The translations under genes were made by a program, and so were the position numbers. Positions 9,634 to 16,915 of a DNA stretch of 64,000 bases are shown piece after piece (within the stretch, counting starts at the first letter, position 1; each line of letters begins with the position of its first letter). This stretch comes from Pseudomonas fluorescens. Its GTDB lineage: Bacteria; Pseudomonadota; Gammaproteobacteria; Pseudomonadales; Pseudomonadaceae. The stretch is taken from contig NZ_CABVIR010000008.1 in assembly GCF_902498065.1 (NCBI RefSeq), positions 272,032 to 336,031 of the forward strand, given 5' to 3'. Below the pieces are notes generated by a model that was not told the origin of the DNA, did not search any database, and was given only the letters and a program-made list of their open reading frames with translations.

Positions 9634-10621
9634 AACCCACTCGTCACCTCACGCCGACAGCCCGACGCCCGCCTCGGTAAAAAAAACACGCTGGAGTCAG
9701 TGGAAAAAACCGCTGACGATGCTGTTTTTCCTGGCGCTGATCGTCCTCTTCACCCTGTTGGCCCAGCGCATCGAATGGAACGAGGTATTCGACACCCTCG
9801 CCGATTTCAAAGTACGCACGTTGATCATCGCCTCCGGGCTGACGCTGGTGAGTTTTCTGGTGTACGCCTGCTTCGACCTGATTGGCCGTACCTATATCCG
9901 ACAGGACCTGACCTGGAAGCAGATCCTGCCCGTGGGGATCATCAGCTACGCCTTCAACCTCAACCTGAGTGCCTGGGTCGGCGGCATTGCCATGCGCTAT
10001 CGGCTTTACTCGCGGCTCGGCGTGAGTAAAAGCAACATCGCGAAAATCCTCGGCCTGAGCCTGGCGACTAACTGGTTCGGTTACATGGTGATTGCCGGCG
10101 CAGTGTTCAGCAGCGGACTGGTACGCATGCCACCGGGCTGGAAACTCAGCAGTGGTGCCTTGCAGGGCGTGGGTATTTTGTTGCTGCTGGTGAGCGCGGG
10201 TTACCTGGCGGCTTGTCAGTTTTCCAAGCGGCGCGAATGGGCGATTCGCGGCGTCGAAATCAACTTGCCATCCCTGCGCATGGCGATGCTGCAACTGGCG
10301 CTCGGAGCGCTGAACTGGTCGCTGATGGCGGCGGTGATTTTCACCCTTCTGCCGAGCAAACTGGATTATCCACTCGTGCTTGGCGTGTTGTTGATCAGCG
10401 CGATAGCCGGGGTGATTACGCACATTCCGGCGGGGCTCGGGGTATTGGAAGCGGTGTTTGTCGCGTTGCTGCAACATGAGGCTTCGCGGGGAAGTCTGGT
10501 GGCGGGCTTGCTGGCGTATCGGGCGATTTATTTCATCCTGCCGTTGTTGATTACGTTGGTGATGTATTTGATCGTCGAGGCCAAGGCCAAGTCGCTGCGG
10601 ATTGCGAAGAAGCCCACGTGA
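9620..10621 (+). CDS. ybhN: YbhN-like membrane protein (LPG-synthase transmembrane / UPF0104 domain)
   Basis: 333 aa, about eight hydrophobic helices beginning near residue 30. It belongs to the family of the flippase/synthase membrane domain of MprF (lysylphosphatidylglycerol synthase); conserved pieces include NLSAWVGGIAMRYRLYSRLG and HIPAGLGVLEAVFVALL. No aminoacyl-transferase domain is present, so it should be a membrane-only YbhN-type protein, possibly moving or presenting lipids. The ATG at 9620 lies 9 bases after GGGAG inside the end of clsB (14-bp overlap); a GTG at 9611 is the alternative. It is the last gene of the operon and is followed by a near-perfect REP palindrome. Confidence 0.87.
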   Translation: MDRAETHSSPHADSPTPASVKKTRWSQWKKPLTMLFFLALIVLFTLLAQRIEWNEVFDTLADFKVRTLIIASGLTLVSFLVYACFDLIGRTYIRQDLTWKQILPVGIISYAFNLNLSAWVGGIAMRYRLYSRLGVSKSNIAKILGLSLATNWFGYMVIAGAVFSSGLVRMPPGWKLSSGALQGVGILLLLVSAGYLAACQFSKRREWAIRGVEINLPSLRMAMLQLALGALNWSLMAAVIFTLLPSKLDYPLVLGVLLISAIAGVITHIPAGLGVLEAVFVALLQHEASRGSLVAGLLAYRAIYFILPLLITLVMYLIVEAKAKSLRIAKKPT

Positions 10622-10637
10622 TTGGGTGCCTTTGAAG

Positions 10638-10712
10638 ACGCCATCGCGAGCAGGCTCGCTCCCACATTAGACCGAGTTCAACTGTGGGAGCGAGCCTGCT
10701 CGCGATGGCGTC
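10638..10712. repeat. REP doublet (REPIN), nearly perfect 75-bp palindrome
   Basis: Two GCGAGCCTGCTCGC-type units in inverted orientation (10638-10665 and 10683-10712) extend the pairing outward to GACGCCATCGCGAG/CTCGCGATGGCGTC. The loop is only about 18 bp. It separates the convergent ybhN and hydrolase genes and could terminate both. Confidence 0.9.
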
Positions 10713-10726
10713 AGGAGCACCACCAC

Positions 10727-11485
10727 TCACTTCGACTGGATAATGCTCAACCGCTCACCCACCACCATCTCGGTAATCCAGTCCACCAGGATCGAGGTAT
10801 ACGCCTGCTGCGACACCGGCTCGCTCAACGCGTGGTCGGCGCCGTCGATGATGCGGTGGGTCAGCGAGTGCGTCTGCTGACACGCGGCCCGGTAACTCAT
10901 GATGGTCGCGTGGGGCACATAGTCGTCCGTCTCAGACTCCACCAGCAGCACATCCCCGGTAAATTGCGAACAGGCATGCAACGCGCGATTGTTGTCGGCG
11001 CGCACCAGCGTGCTGCGGTAATCACGCAAATCGAGCTTGTCCAGTTCGCGCTTGGGCGTGTGCCATTGTTCATCGCGATACAACGCAGGCACGCGCAGTG
11101 CCAGCCAGCGCACCGGGCGCAATGACGTCAAAATCGAAGCCAGATAGCCGCCATAGCTGGTGCCGACCACGGCAATCGCCGAGGTATCGAGCGCTGGATG
11201 CGCGAGCAAACGGTCGTACGCCGCCAGCAGGTCTCGCAGGTTGTCTTCACGGGTGACCCGTGTCAGCGGAATGCCGGTGCCGCCGGTGTGCCCGCGCAAG
11301 TCGAACGTCAGGCACACACAGCCCAAACCGGCGATGCCTTTGGCCCGTTCAAGATCACGCTCCTGACTGCCGCCCCAACCGTGCACGAAGAGCACGCCGG
11401 GGACTTTCGATTTGGGGCTGAGAAAAGTCCCGATCATTTGTTCATCGTCGATGTCGATCTGGATGGTTTCGCTTCTAGCCGTCAT
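10727..11485 (-). CDS. Alpha/beta hydrolase
   Basis: 252 aa. Oxyanion-side HGWGGS (residues 35-40) and a nucleophile elbow VVGTSYGGYL with Ser110 are present; a late Asp (VESETDDYVPH) and His (GADHALSEP) complete a plausible triad. The family is close to dienelactone-hydrolase/S33-type serine hydrolases, so esterase or peptidase activity is expected with unknown substrate. It is cytoplasmic, with no signal peptide. Its ATG overlaps the end of the upstream DUF3182 gene by 11 bp, with no clear ribosome binding site of its own, so its translation is probably coupled to that gene. Confidence 0.88.
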   Translation of the reverse strand: MTARSETIQIDIDDEQMIGTFLSPKSKVPGVLFVHGWGGSQERDLERAKGIAGLGCVCLTFDLRGHTGGTGIPLTRVTREDNLRDLLAAYDRLLAHPALDTSAIAVVGTSYGGYLASILTSLRPVRWLALRVPALYRDEQWHTPKRELDKLDLRDYRSTLVRADNNRALHACSQFTGDVLLVESETDDYVPHATIMSYRAACQQTHSLTHRIIDGADHALSEPVSQQAYTSILVDWITEMVVGERLSIIQSK

Positions 11486-12584
11486 AGGATTTGACCGTTA
11501 CGTACTTGAGGAGAAATTCACTGTTTTGCGCCGGCCCGCGGTACACCTCGATGGCATCCGCCGGCAGCGCTTGATCGATGTAGGTTTCCACCGAAGACAC
11601 GCGAATTGCACGCATCCCCGGGTCGTTGACGAAGCTCTGCAACGCCGCCACTTCGGCACTGCTGGCACCGCCCATGCGCCAGGACTGTTCAAGCACGCCG
11701 CTGCGCTGTTTGCCGTTACTGTCCAGGCCTTGCGCGATGTCGTAGTTGCGCCGCGAGGCATAGAAGCCGGGATAGGCCTCGTCCGCCGCGCGGTCGAACA
11801 CCTGCGCTTGCTGGATGGCCAAGCGCACATCCTCGGGCAGTTGCAGTTCGAGCAGATCGTCGTAGCCGCCCTGCACCACCAGCAGATTGGAACCTCCATA
11901 AACCTGCTCGCCATGACCGTCTGCGGTCAAGTACTGATCACCGCAGTAACTGAGCACGGCGTCGCCGATGAAGCTTTGGCCGACACTGTGAGTCACCACA
12001 TCGCTCAGGTCTTGCTCCAACACCACACCTTCGGTGAACAGCGCCTTGGCATCGGGCCTGCCGAGGATCGCATCGAATTCGTCGAGGTTCTGGATCACCT
12101 CCTGACCGCGTCCGGCGCAGGCATGGATCGGTTTCAGGCGAATCGGGCCGCTATAGAGCAAATGCTCCGCTGCCGGACGTGCATCGTCGAGGGAGAACAC
12201 GCTCAGACCATCGAGCACCACGCTGCGCACCCGTTCGGAAAACAATGGCGACCAGCCGTGTGGAGCAACAGCGTTTTTATTGCGCAGGCCGTGGCTGATG
12301 GCTTTGGTGCAGATGAAATCATGTTCGACATAGCCCCCCCACAAATCCTTCGGGCCTTTGACGCCCAATTGCCGCGCGGCAGCAGCGCCGACCAGGGTTT
12401 GGGTTGGCAGCAGATAAAGATCACAGCCTGCGTGGTGTTCGGGGTCGTAACTGCCGCCGAATTTGAACCCGAGAACCTGCGCCAGCCAACGGGCCAATGC
12501 GCGATTGGTGTCGACTTCATGCTGTGGCGCGTCGGGCCGCACCGAATGGGCGACTACCAGTTTATTGCGGTTTGTTGGGGTCAT
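11475..12584 (-). CDS. DUF3182 family protein
   Basis: 369 aa, no signal peptide or membrane helix. I recognise it as a DUF3182 protein from its N-terminus (NKLVVAHSVRPDAPQHEVDT) and the central IRLKPIHACAGRGQEVI and VVLEQDLSD segments. The Lys-then-Gly-rich middle and the later Glu-rich strand resemble an ATP-grasp ligase layout, but I cannot show the complete nucleotide site. The ATG at 12584 has AAGGGGGACGC just upstream. It forms a two-gene unit with the overlapping hydrolase, which suggests synthesis or modification of one metabolite; the function is unknown. Confidence 0.78.
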   Translation of the reverse strand: MTPTNRNKLVVAHSVRPDAPQHEVDTNRALARWLAQVLGFKFGGSYDPEHHAGCDLYLLPTQTLVGAAAARQLGVKGPKDLWGGYVEHDFICTKAISHGLRNKNAVAPHGWSPLFSERVRSVVLDGLSVFSLDDARPAAEHLLYSGPIRLKPIHACAGRGQEVIQNLDEFDAILGRPDAKALFTEGVVLEQDLSDVVTHSVGQSFIGDAVLSYCGDQYLTADGHGEQVYGGSNLLVVQGGYDDLLELQLPEDVRLAIQQAQVFDRAADEAYPGFYASRRNYDIAQGLDSNGKQRSGVLEQSWRMGGASSAEVAALQSFVNDPGMRAIRVSSVETYIDQALPADAIEVYRGPAQNSEFLLKYVTVKSYDG

Positions 12585-12892
12585 GCGTCCCCCTTCAATC
12601 GGCGCTCGATGAATGTAGTGGGAGGGGTGCAGAGATCAGGCCAAGGGCTCCCGTATTGAAACCTTCGACAATTCAATCAGTTGCCGAATGGGTAATAGCA
12701 CTGAGCCTGTCTCATTCTGCACGACTGCTCGTTCACTCCCGGCATTTTGCACGACTCACGCGATACGCAAGGTCATTGTGGGAGCGAGACCGGCTTGCCG
12801 GCGATTGCGGTGGATCAGTCGAAATAAACGCTGAATGTTATGGCCTCATCGCGAGCAAGCTCGCTCCCACATTTTGATCGGCGGCATTCTGG
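12585..12892. other. 308-bp gene-free interval
   Basis: No coding frame with a ribosome binding site is visible on either strand. The left half (12585-12770) shows no recognisable element apart from presumed promoter DNA for the minus-strand DUF3182 gene. The right half is the REP doublet listed separately. Confidence 0.7.
12777..12872. repeat. REP doublet (REPIN), variant arms
   Basis: The left unit (from 12778) is GTGGGAGCGAGACCGGCTTG, a variant with GACCGGCTTGCCGG in the arm. The right unit (to 12872) is the ordinary CATCGCGAGCAAGCTCGCTC form. The two units have diverged from each other more than in the other doublets of the window. Confidence 0.8.
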
Positions 12893-13885
12893 CTAACGAG
12901 CAACGTTTGAGGGCGTCACTCCAAACCGCGCCCGATAATCACTCGGTGCCAACCCGGTAATCTTTCTGAATGTCGCGCGAAACGCGCTCGGGTCCTGATA
13001 ACCCACGGTCCAGGCAATGTGGTCGATGGTGCCGTTGGTGAACTCAAGCATTTCCCGGGCCTTGCCGACCCGCAAATGCTGGCAGTACTCGGTGGGTTTC
13101 AGCCCGGTCGCAGCGCGGAACCGGCGCAGAAAGGTCCGCTCTTCCAGCCCTGCCCGTTCGGCCATGGTCGTCAGCGAAACATCGGTCGCGCCGGTGCTTT
13201 GCAGCCAATGCTGAACCTTGAGAATCGAGGCATCGCCGTGGCTGAGGATCGGTGAAAAGTTGCTGCCACATTCACTTGCACTGTCGCTGTGTTCCACCAC
13301 CAGAAACCGTGCGGTGCCGGTGGCGATGCTCGGCCCCAGCAGCCGGTCCACCAGGCGCAACCCCAGCTCGGACCAGGCCATCAACCCGGCCGTGGTGATC
13401 AGGTCGCCGTCATCGACGATCGGCGTATCGGCCTTGAGCTTGATCGCGGGATAACGCTCGGCGAAAGTCTTGGCCGAGCTCCAGTGGGTGGTGGCGCTGC
13501 GGCCGTCGAGCAGGCCGCTTTCAGCCAATAGAATCGAACCCACACAGACGCCGCCGAGGGTCGCGCCCTGTGCATGTTGCTGACGAATCCAGCTCAGCAA
13601 GCCTTGCGGTGCCTGGCCTTCGAAAAAACCGCCAATCGACGGAGGGATCAACACCGCCACCAATGCGCCGTCCGGCGCGGGATGACTGTCATAGACGCGC
13701 TCGGGCACCTGATCGCCATCGACCTGCCAATGGCTGACCCGCAGCAGCGGCAACTGCGCCGACTGATGCTCGGCGGCAATCCGATTCGCCACCCCGAACA
13801 AGTCCGTCAGCCCGTGCACCGCCGCCATCTGCGCGCCGGGATAGATCAACACGCCCAGCTCGGCGATTGCCCTTGGTGCGTCCAT
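12893..13885 (-). CDS. GlxA-type AraC-family transcriptional regulator
   Basis: 330 aa. The N-terminal half is a DJ-1/PfpI-like (GATase1) domain (ELGVLIYPGAQMAAVHGLTD; LGGVCVGSILLAESGLLDG with the usual Cys), and the C-terminal about 100 residues are an AraC double helix-turn-helix (ERTFLRRFRAATGLKPTEY; VGYQDPSAFRATFRKITG). Such proteins activate or repress adjacent catabolic genes. The ATG at 13885 is chosen over longer starts because GGGGG lies 9 bases upstream and the DJ-1 fold starts there. It is divergent from the isochorismatase-fold gene 102 bp away, its probable target. Confidence 0.9.
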   Translation of the reverse strand: MDAPRAIAELGVLIYPGAQMAAVHGLTDLFGVANRIAAEHQSAQLPLLRVSHWQVDGDQVPERVYDSHPAPDGALVAVLIPPSIGGFFEGQAPQGLLSWIRQQHAQGATLGGVCVGSILLAESGLLDGRSATTHWSSAKTFAERYPAIKLKADTPIVDDGDLITTAGLMAWSELGLRLVDRLLGPSIATGTARFLVVEHSDSASECGSNFSPILSHGDASILKVQHWLQSTGATDVSLTTMAERAGLEERTFLRRFRAATGLKPTEYCQHLRVGKAREMLEFTNGTIDHIAWTVGYQDPSAFRATFRKITGLAPSDYRARFGVTPSNVAR

Positions 13886-13987
13886 TGTCAGTTTTCCCCC
13901 TTCAATTGTCGGTGCGGCCAATCCTCGAACGGCCCTGCGCAGCCAATACTTCATTCCACACCCAACACATACTTCGAGGAAACAGTC

Positions 13988-14536
13988 ATGGCCAAGCAAG
14001 CACTCATCGTAGTTGATATCCAAAACGACTACTTCCCTCAAGGCAAGTGGCCGCTAGTCGGCGCCGACGCTGCTGCGGATAACGCCGTGCGTCTGCTCAA
14101 AGCGTTTCGCGATGCCGGCGACGCGGTGGTGCACATTCGCCACGAGTTCACGTCCGACGAAGCGCCGTTCTTCACCCCCGGCTCCGAAGGCGCCAAGCTG
14201 CACCCCAAAGTCCTGAACCGTGCCGACGAGCCGGTGGTGCTCAAGCACTTCGTCAACTCGTTCCGCGAAACGGAACTGCAGTCCATTCTCGACGAACAAG
14301 GCATCAAGGAACTGGTGGTGGTCGGCAGCATGAGTCACATGTGTATCGACGGCATCACCCGCGCGGCCAACGACCTCGGTTACAGCGTCACGGTGATCCA
14401 CGACGCCTGCGCCTCCCGTGACCTGGAGTTCAACGGCCTCACCGTTCCGGCCGCCCACGTTCACGCTGCCTTCATGTCGGCATTGGGCTTTGCCTACGCC
14501 AGCGTAATCTCTACTAACGAGTTTCTGGCTGTTTGA
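13988..14536 (+). CDS. Isochorismatase-fold cysteine hydrolase
   Basis: 182 aa, the usual size for the family. The catalytic triad is visible: D10 (IVVDIQNDYF), K86 (VVLKHFVNSF) and C119 (GSMSHMCIDG), with the cis-peptide-type VVGSM stretch before the Cys. Members hydrolyse amides or vinyl ethers (nicotinamide, N-carbamoyl compounds, isochorismate); the substrate is not readable here. The ATG at 13988 has GAGG about 10 bases upstream. The divergent GlxA-type regulator shares its upstream region and probably controls it. Confidence 0.9.
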   Translation: MAKQALIVVDIQNDYFPQGKWPLVGADAAADNAVRLLKAFRDAGDAVVHIRHEFTSDEAPFFTPGSEGAKLHPKVLNRADEPVVLKHFVNSFRETELQSILDEQGIKELVVVGSMSHMCIDGITRAANDLGYSVTVIHDACASRDLEFNGLTVPAAHVHAAFMSALGFAYASVISTNEFLAV

Positions 14537-14548
14537 AACGAAGGACCT

Positions 14549-14574
14549 GTGGGAGCGAGCCTGCTCGCTCCCAC
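14549..14574. repeat. Collapsed REP palindrome (single hairpin)
   Basis: GTGGGAGCGAGCctGCTCGCTCCCAC is a 26-bp perfect palindrome with a 2-bp centre, 12 bp after the hydrolase stop. It looks like a REP doublet in which the spacer and the inner GAT ends were deleted, leaving two arms fused head to head. Confidence 0.8.
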
Positions 14575-14630
14575 CGTCGTGCGTGGAAAGAAAACACTTT
14601 TGAACCCACAGTTCCCAGAGCCCGAAAAAT

Positions 14631-14688
14631 CTCACGCGTGAGCTATTGAGGGTTGCCAGATTTGCCTGTAGTGTTTCTCACGCGTGAG
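14631..14688. promoter_or_regulatory. Twin 12-bp palindromes CTCACGCGTGAG flanking the yjfI promoter
   Basis: Two identical perfect palindromes, CTCACGCGTGAG at 14631-14642 and 14677-14688, lie 46 bp apart start to start. Between them a sigma-70-like promoter can be read: TTGAGG (14646-14651), 17-bp spacer, TAGTGT (14669-14674). The first palindrome ends 3 bp before the -35 box and the second covers the expected transcription start, a classical operator arrangement. The binding protein is unknown; the first gene product (DUF2170/YjfI) is one candidate. Confidence 0.7.
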
Positions 14689-14711
14689 TTTTTCACAACG
14701 AGGTCAGCACC

Positions 14712-15401
14712 ATGAACAGCAGCTCTCCATCAGATCCGTCTGCCGGGTCTGTGACCGATTCAGCGAGCCGCAAGGGAGAGCGCTCGAAACCGTCCGCGAA
14801 AAAACCGTCGAGCTTCTACATGAAGCAGATGCGGGCGGGCCTGGGGGCCGCCGGTTATGTGAAACACGAGACTTGGGTGCTTCCCGAAAACCGAAGCCTG
14901 CTCAAGCAGATGGAGAAACAGCTACGCCAACCGATTCGGGCTGGCTCATTCATGTCGGAGAATTACATGAGCGCAGGTAACAACTGGAACATCGATCGCC
15001 TCTACAGCGCCCTTCAAGCCCTGGACGAAGTGGTCTCGAACGACATCACCCTCTCCCTCGTTCAAGGCTCCGAGTCCAGCATCAAGCTGGAAATGAACGA
15101 CTTCGGTGGCTTGCCGATTTACATCGCGGTGGTGGGCGACCAGATCATCGTCGATACCGTGCTGGTCGACGTCGAGTCGATCAAAGACGTGCCGGCCTTC
15201 AATGATGCCGTGTTGCGCAGCCGGGAAATGTTTCCGCTGTCGTCGATCGGTATCGAGTCCATGCCCAACGGGCAGGTCGTTTACAACATGTTTGGCGCAC
15301 TCAGCTCCGACTCGAGCCTGACCAACGTCGTGACCGAGGTCAAAACCCTCGTCGACAACGTGCAGCGCGCCAGCGAAGCCTTCGAACGTTTCTTCAATTA
15401 A
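14712..15401 (+). CDS. yjfI: DUF2170 family protein (YjfI-like)
   Basis: 229 aa, first gene of the yjf/PspA operon, with GAGG upstream of the ATG. Residues 1-32 are Ser/Lys-rich and probably disordered. Residues 33-75 (SSFYMKQMRAGLGAAGYV, then a strand TWVLP and helix LLKQMEKQL) resemble a short ribbon-helix-helix-like DNA-binding unit. The rest (about 90-229) is the DUF2170 domain. The E. coli equivalent precedes the PspA homologue YjfJ. Function is not established; it might bind its own operator palindromes or act as a PspA partner, both inferences. Confidence 0.83.
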   Translation: MNSSSPSDPSAGSVTDSASRKGERSKPSAKKPSSFYMKQMRAGLGAAGYVKHETWVLPENRSLLKQMEKQLRQPIRAGSFMSENYMSAGNNWNIDRLYSALQALDEVVSNDITLSLVQGSESSIKLEMNDFGGLPIYIAVVGDQIIVDTVLVDVESIKDVPAFNDAVLRSREMFPLSSIGIESMPNGQVVYNMFGALSSDSSLTNVVTEVKTLVDNVQRASEAFERFFN

Positions 15402-15426
15402 TTATTCGGGAATCAGGGAATATCCA

Positions 15427-16125
15427 ATGACTCAGTCCATCTGGAGCAAATTGTTCACCGCACTGCGTGGCGGCGCCAACGAAGTCGGCGAATCGATCGT
15501 CGACCAACAGGCCCTGCGCATCCTCGACCAGGAAATTCGCGATGCTGACAGCGCGCTGGCCAACGCCAAGCGTGAGTTGGTGACCATCATGGCCAAGCAC
15601 AAACTGTCGGCCGATCGCGTCAGCGAGTACAACGCCAAAATCAAGGACCTGGAATCCAAAGCCCTGGCCGCGATCCAGGCGAACCGTGAGGATCTGGCAC
15701 TGGAAGTGGCCGAAGCCATTTCGACCCTGACCAATGAACTGGATGTCGAGCAGAAGCAGGCCACTGAATTCGGTGGTTATGCGGAAAACATGCGCAAAGA
15801 CATCACCAAGGCTGAAAACCGCATCAAAAGCCTGCGCCAGCAAGTGGACATGGCCAAGGCCCGCGAAAGCGTACAGAAAGCACAGGTCAGCGCGTCCATC
15901 GCCAGCGGCGGCGCCAATGGCAAACTGGAAACCGCCGTCGGTACGTTGAATCGCTTGCAGGCCAAGCAGCAGCAACGTGCCGCGGAACTGGAAGCCCAGG
16001 ACCAACTGGCCGATGCCTCGACCGGTACCGACCTGGAGCGCAAACTGCGCGAAGCCGGCATCACGCCGGACGCGGGCAGCGCCAACGCGATCCTGGAACG
16101 CCTGAAGCAGAAATCGGCTGAGTAA
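15427..16125 (+). CDS. yjfJ: PspA/IM30 family protein (YjfJ-like)
   Basis: 232 aa. It begins with an amphipathic segment (IWSKLFTALRGGANEVGESI) and continues as a long coiled coil (residues 25-185) of the PspA/IM30 (ESCRT-III-like) family, which coats and stabilises stressed inner membrane. E. coli YjfJ is a second PspA-like protein, and the neighbours here match the yjf operon rather than pspABC. No pspF, pspB or pspC is nearby, so regulation should differ from the classical phage-shock response. A degenerate REP doublet follows, then the rhomboid gene. Confidence 0.92.
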   Translation: MTQSIWSKLFTALRGGANEVGESIVDQQALRILDQEIRDADSALANAKRELVTIMAKHKLSADRVSEYNAKIKDLESKALAAIQANREDLALEVAEAISTLTNELDVEQKQATEFGGYAENMRKDITKAENRIKSLRQQVDMAKARESVQKAQVSASIASGGANGKLETAVGTLNRLQAKQQQRAAELEAQDQLADASTGTDLERKLREAGITPDAGSANAILERLKQKSAE

Positions 16126-16149
16126 CCCACTCAGTCGCAGATACATAAC

Positions 16150-16241
16150 CTGTGGGAGCTAGCCTGCTAGCGATTACGGTTTGTCAGGCGACATTAATGT
16201 TGACTGACACTCCCTCTTCGCGAGCAGGCTCGCTCCCACAT
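16150..16241. repeat. REP doublet inside the yjf operon (one arm degenerate)
   Basis: The left unit (from 16150) reads TGTGGGAGCTAGCCTGCTAG, where compensating changes preserve the stem; the right unit (to 16241) is the common GCGAGCAGGCTCGCTCCCAC form. It occupies most of the 154-bp gap between yjfJ and the rhomboid gene and could attenuate or process the operon transcript there. Confidence 0.82.
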
Positions 16242-16279
16242 GGCTTTGCGTTGCAATTCCGATTGATACGAGGTCAAGG

Positions 16280-16843
16280 ATGGATGCCCTGAAGGGTTTC
16301 AAGACAATCGCCAGCCTCGCCATTTTCATGGTGGCGCTGCAACTGCTCAATGTCGCGACCGGCTACAGCCTTGTGGCCTTCGGCCTGGTGCCGAGAACCG
16401 TCCACGGATTGGTCGGCATCATCACGTCACCCTTTTTGCACGCATCCTTTGCGCACCTCAGCGCCAACCTGATTCCCTTCCTGATTCTGGGTACCTTGGT
16501 CATTGTCGAGGGGCTCAACCGGTTCCTCACCGTCAGCGCGATCATCATTCTGCTGGGCGGTTCGCTGGTCTGGCTGTTCGGATTTTCCGGCGTGCACATC
16601 GGTGCCAGCGGCTGGGTATTCGGGCTCTGGGCTTATCTGCTGTCCCGCGCCTGGTTTCACCGCAGCTGGGGCAACCTGATCACGGCCAGCGTCGTGGCAT
16701 TGCTGTATGGCGGCCTGGTTTTTGGCTTTCTTCCGCGCCAGGGTGTGTCCTTCGAAGGGCATCTCTTTGGTGCGCTCGCCGGATTTATTGCAGCCAAAGT
16801 ACTTTTCTCTGCGCCGCGCAGCAGGTTTAATGCCGCCGGTTAA
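16280..16843 (+). CDS. Rhomboid-family intramembrane serine protease
   Basis: 187 aa, about six transmembrane helices. The catalytic Ser110 sits in IGASGWVFG (GxSG motif), and the catalytic His161 is in FEGHLFGALAGF of the last helix. HASFAHLSANLIPF near residue 55 matches the conserved HxxxxHxxxN loop region. Rhomboids cut transmembrane segments of other proteins within the membrane. The position inside a PspA-family operon suggests membrane-protein quality control; the substrate is unknown. To my knowledge the E. coli yjfIJKLMC operon has no rhomboid gene, so this looks like a lineage addition. Confidence 0.9.
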   Translation: MDALKGFKTIASLAIFMVALQLLNVATGYSLVAFGLVPRTVHGLVGIITSPFLHASFAHLSANLIPFLILGTLVIVEGLNRFLTVSAIIILLGGSLVWLFGFSGVHIGASGWVFGLWAYLLSRAWFHRSWGNLITASVVALLYGGLVFGFLPRQGVSFEGHLFGALAGFIAAKVLFSAPRSRFNAAG

Positions 16844-16915
16844 CCGCACTTGAGCATTCAGACGCCGAGGCGATAACGTCGCCAAGGAATGAATACCCAC
16901 GGAGTCAGGGACGCA

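Noticed and set aside
14650..14668. Sigma-54-like GGGTTGCC..TTTGC upstream of yjfI (PspF-style control)
   Set aside because: The GG and GC dinucleotides are one base off the required 10-bp spacing, and no PspF-type activator gene is near; a sigma-70 promoter fits better.
2652..16241. Repeated 20-30-bp units as a CRISPR array
   Set aside because: The units are inverted, irregularly scattered between genes kilobases apart, and match REP elements; no cas genes.
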